Of a stretch of 6,838 nt of DNA, positions 5,298 to 6,838 are shown one piece after another. Source of the DNA: Rhodocyclaceae bacterium (GTDB lineage Bacteria > Pseudomonadota > Gammaproteobacteria > Burkholderiales > Rhodocyclaceae); assembly GCA_020849155.1 (NCBI GenBank), contig JADLGU010000330.1, positions 1-6,838 of the forward strand, given 5' to 3'. Under the pieces are notes generated by a model. It had not been told where the DNA came from. It saw only the letters and a list, made by a program, of their open reading frames with translations, and did no database searches. The position numbers and the translations under genes are program-made. Position 1 is the stretch's first letter, and the number at the start of each line of letters is the position of its first letter.

Positions 5298-6176
5298 TCA
5301 GACGGCCACACCGGCTTCGCGCATGGCTTGCAACACGCGGTCCTGGTGCGGCTCGGACAAGGGAGTCAGGGGCAGCCGGATGCCGCCTTCCATCAGGCCC
5401 ATCCGGCTCACCGCCCACTTCACGGGGATCGGGTTGGCTTCGAGGAACAGCTGGCGATGCAGGCCGAACAGTCGCGCGTTGATCCGGCGTGCCTGGAGCG
5501 CCTTGCCCTCCAGGGCGGCGACGCACATCTCGTGCATCAGCCGGGGCGCCACGTTGGCCGTGACGGAAATCGTGCCGTGTCCGCCCATCAGGATGAAAGC
5601 CAGGGCACTGGCATCGTCACCACTGTAGAGAGCGAAGCCCTTCGGCGCGCGCAGGATCAGATCGGTGGCGCGCTCCATGCTGGCGGTGGCGTCCTTGAGA
5701 CCAATGATGCCGGGCACCTGGGCCAGGCGCAGGACGGTCTCGTTGCTCATGTCGGCGACCGTGCGGCCCGGAACGTTGTAGAGGATCATCGGCAGGTCGA
5801 CGGCTTCGGCAATCGCCTTGAAATGCCGATAGAGGCCTTCTTGGGTCGGTTTGTTGTAATACGGCACCACGTTCAGCGAAGCAGTCGCGCCGACCTTTTT
5901 GGCATAGGCCGTCAGCTCGATGGCTTCGGCGGTCGAGTTGCCGCCGGTGCCGGCAATCACCGGGATGCGGCCGGCGGCATACTCCACGGCGGATCGAACC
6001 AGCTCGCAATGCTCCTCGACGTCCACAGTGGGTGATTCGCCGGTGGTGCCGACGATGACGATCCCGTCGCTGCCTTCCGCAACGTGGTAATCCACCAGGG
6101 ACTTGAGCCTCGGGTAGTCCAGGCTGCCATCGGTCCGCATGGGCGTGACGACGGCGACAATCGAACCTTGAATCAT
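5298..6176 (-). CDS. dapA: 4-hydroxy-tetrahydrodipicolinate synthase DapA
   Basis: DapA condenses pyruvate with L-aspartate semialdehyde, the committed step to diaminopimelate for peptidoglycan and to lysine, in the cytoplasm. The 292-residue length equals E. coli DapA and the numbering aligns directly. Schiff-base Lys161 is in IIGLKDATA, Tyr133 in ILYNVPGRT with Arg138, Thr44/Thr45 in GTTGES, Tyr107 in YYNK, and the YSGDDA loop is near 184-189. At the lysine-feedback site, S48, H56, N80, E84 and Y106 are kept, but E. coli H53 is Val and A49 is Pro. Allosteric inhibition is therefore likely but may be altered. The start MIQGSIVAVVTPM is typical, though its leader has no clear Shine-Dalgarno. 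It is the first gene of the operon with bamC and the YycJ-like gene. Confidence 0.97.
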   Translation of the reverse strand: MIQGSIVAVVTPMRTDGSLDYPRLKSLVDYHVAEGSDGIVIVGTTGESPTVDVEEHCELVRSAVEYAAGRIPVIAGTGGNSTAEAIELTAYAKKVGATASLNVVPYYNKPTQEGLYRHFKAIAEAVDLPMILYNVPGRTVADMSNETVLRLAQVPGIIGLKDATASMERATDLILRAPKGFALYSGDDASALAFILMGGHGTISVTANVAPRLMHEMCVAALEGKALQARRINARLFGLHRQLFLEANPIPVKWAVSRMGLMEGGIRLPLTPLSEPHQDRVLQAMREAGVAV

Positions 6177-6203
6177 TTGTTTGCGCGCGCAGATAAAAGA
6201 TGG

Positions 6204-6209
6204 ATTCTA
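6204..6209 (-). promoter_or_regulatory. Candidate -10 element for the dapA operon
   Basis: On the minus strand this is TAGAAT, a 5 of 6 match to the -10 consensus. Transcription would begin near 6197, leaving about 20 nt before the dapA ATG. I find no good -35 at 16-18 nt. The rest of the 115-nt gap between the deacetylase-like gene and dapA (6177-6291) shows no ORF and no clear terminator; its only other notable feature is an alternating GC run at 6183-6190 in the dapA leader. Confidence 0.4.
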
Positions 6210-6291
6210 CTTTATGAGGCCGCCTGGAGGAAGAAATGAGCGGACCGGCGGGAAAGTTGACCACCCCATCGCAGGGTAGTTCAGGCGAGGT

Positions 6292-6838
6292 TCACAGGTC
6301 CGCCAGGGCCTTGATATGGGTCGTTACGCTGCGGGCCAGGGCCGACAAGGCGTAGCCGCCTTCGAGCATCGAGACGATGCGGCCCTGCGCCGACTCGGCG
6401 GCGACGGCCTTCAGTTCGCGGGTGACCCAGGCATAGTCTGCCTCCACCAGTCCGAGAGAAGCCATGTCGTCCTCGTAGTGGGCGTCGAAACCTGCCGAGA
6501 TAAAGATCGCTTCGGGCGCAAAGGCCCGCAGCGCCGGCAGCCAGACATCGGTCACCGCCTGACGGAAGCCATCGCTGCGGGTGCCGGCCGGCATAGGCAC
6601 GTTGAGCATGTTCGGGGCCGGATCCTCGGTGCCGCAGTAGGGATAGAACGGATGCTGGAAGGTGCCCACCATCAGCACCCTCGGATCATTGGCGAAGATG
6701 TTCTCCGTGCCGTTGCCGTGATGGACATCGAAGTCGGCCACTGCCACCCGTGCGAGCCCGTGCGCCTCGAGCGCATGGGCGGCGGCGATGGCAATGTTGT
6801 TGAAGAAACAGAAACCCATGGCTCGGGCCCGCTCGGCG
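6292..6838 (-). CDS. Histone deacetylase family protein (class II HDAC/HdaH-like), N-terminus beyond window
   Basis: The frame stays open to the window edge, giving about 181 C-terminal residues. Sequence upstream of the Met at 6819 reads AERARA, continuing the family motif HHAxxxRAMGFC, so that Met is internal and the gene is partial. Counting from it: GFCFFNN (2-8); DFDVHHGNGT (29-38) with zinc ligands D31 and H33; SAGFDAH (108-114) with the third ligand D112; and EGGY (153-156) with Tyr156, the catalytic tyrosine of active deacetylases. All visible catalytic residues are intact. Bacterial members are Zn-dependent amidohydrolases that remove acetyl groups from acetylpolyamines, acetyl-lysine or related amides. 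The HHA dyad and any N-terminal extension are outside the window. No terminator is visible after its TGA, so some read-through into the dapA operon is possible. Confidence 0.92.
   Translation of the reverse strand, partial: AERARAMGFCFFNNIAIAAAHALEAHGLARVAVADFDVHHGNGTENIFANDPRVLMVGTFQHPFYPYCGTEDPAPNMLNVPMPAGTRSDGFRQAVTDVWLPALRAFAPEAIFISAGFDAHYEDDMASLGLVEADYAWVTRELKAVAAESAQGRIVSMLEGGYALSALARSVTTHIKALADL

Noticed and set aside
5272..5526. 85-residue upstream extension of bamC
   Set aside because: It overlaps the dapA 3' end and would bury the lipoprotein signal peptide that begins at 5271.
5617..6264. Long open frame overlapping dapA on the same strand
   Set aside because: It is out of frame with dapA, rich in Arg/His and without family resemblance, while dapA has every catalytic residue.
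6817..6819. Met at 6819 as the start of the deacetylase-family gene
   Set aside because: The frame stays open upstream and encodes AERARA, part of the conserved motif just before GFC. This is an internal Met and the gene is cut by the window edge.

Overview
The window looks like ordinary chromosomal core from a GC-rich betaproteobacterium, most likely a Rhodocyclales relative. This rests on protein resemblance, GC-rich codon use and the dapA-bamC gene order, not on a marker gene. I see no mobile element, CRISPR array, toxin-antitoxin pair or phage gene.

Layout. Positions 1-84 are the C-terminal end of a QueD-like gene (+). A tRNA-Ser(UGA) with encoded CCA (85-174, -) abuts its stop codon. 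A YccA-type Bax-inhibitor-1 membrane protein (289-978, +) runs convergently into rlmD (1021-2319, -), the 23S rRNA U1939 methyltransferase, with a strong hairpin terminator between them. rlmD is divergent from a small stand-alone protein resembling DUF7931 or a phospholipase-D-like fold (2430-2912, +); their predicted promoters share one -35 hexamer. Next is a 90-residue Ala/Pro- and Met-rich lipoprotein (3045-3317, +), with its own predicted promoter and a leader hairpin that would cover its ribosome binding site. A bidirectional terminator separates it from a minus-strand operon read in the order dapA (6176-5298), bamC (5271-4138), YycJ-like metallo-beta-lactamase-fold hydrolase (4138-3368). 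A histone-deacetylase-family gene (6292 to beyond 6838, -) lies upstream of dapA and is cut by the window edge.

Function. Most genes are housekeeping: queuosine precursor synthesis, serine decoding, inner-membrane quality control (YccA with FtsH), rRNA modification, lysine and diaminopimelate synthesis (DapA) and outer-membrane protein assembly (BamC). DapA and BamC both serve the envelope, and bamC following dapA matches the E. coli dapA-nlpB arrangement. The poorly understood parts are the DUF7931-like protein, the Met-rich lipoprotein and the lipoprotein leader. Those three are where I would look; I found no convincing new multi-gene system.
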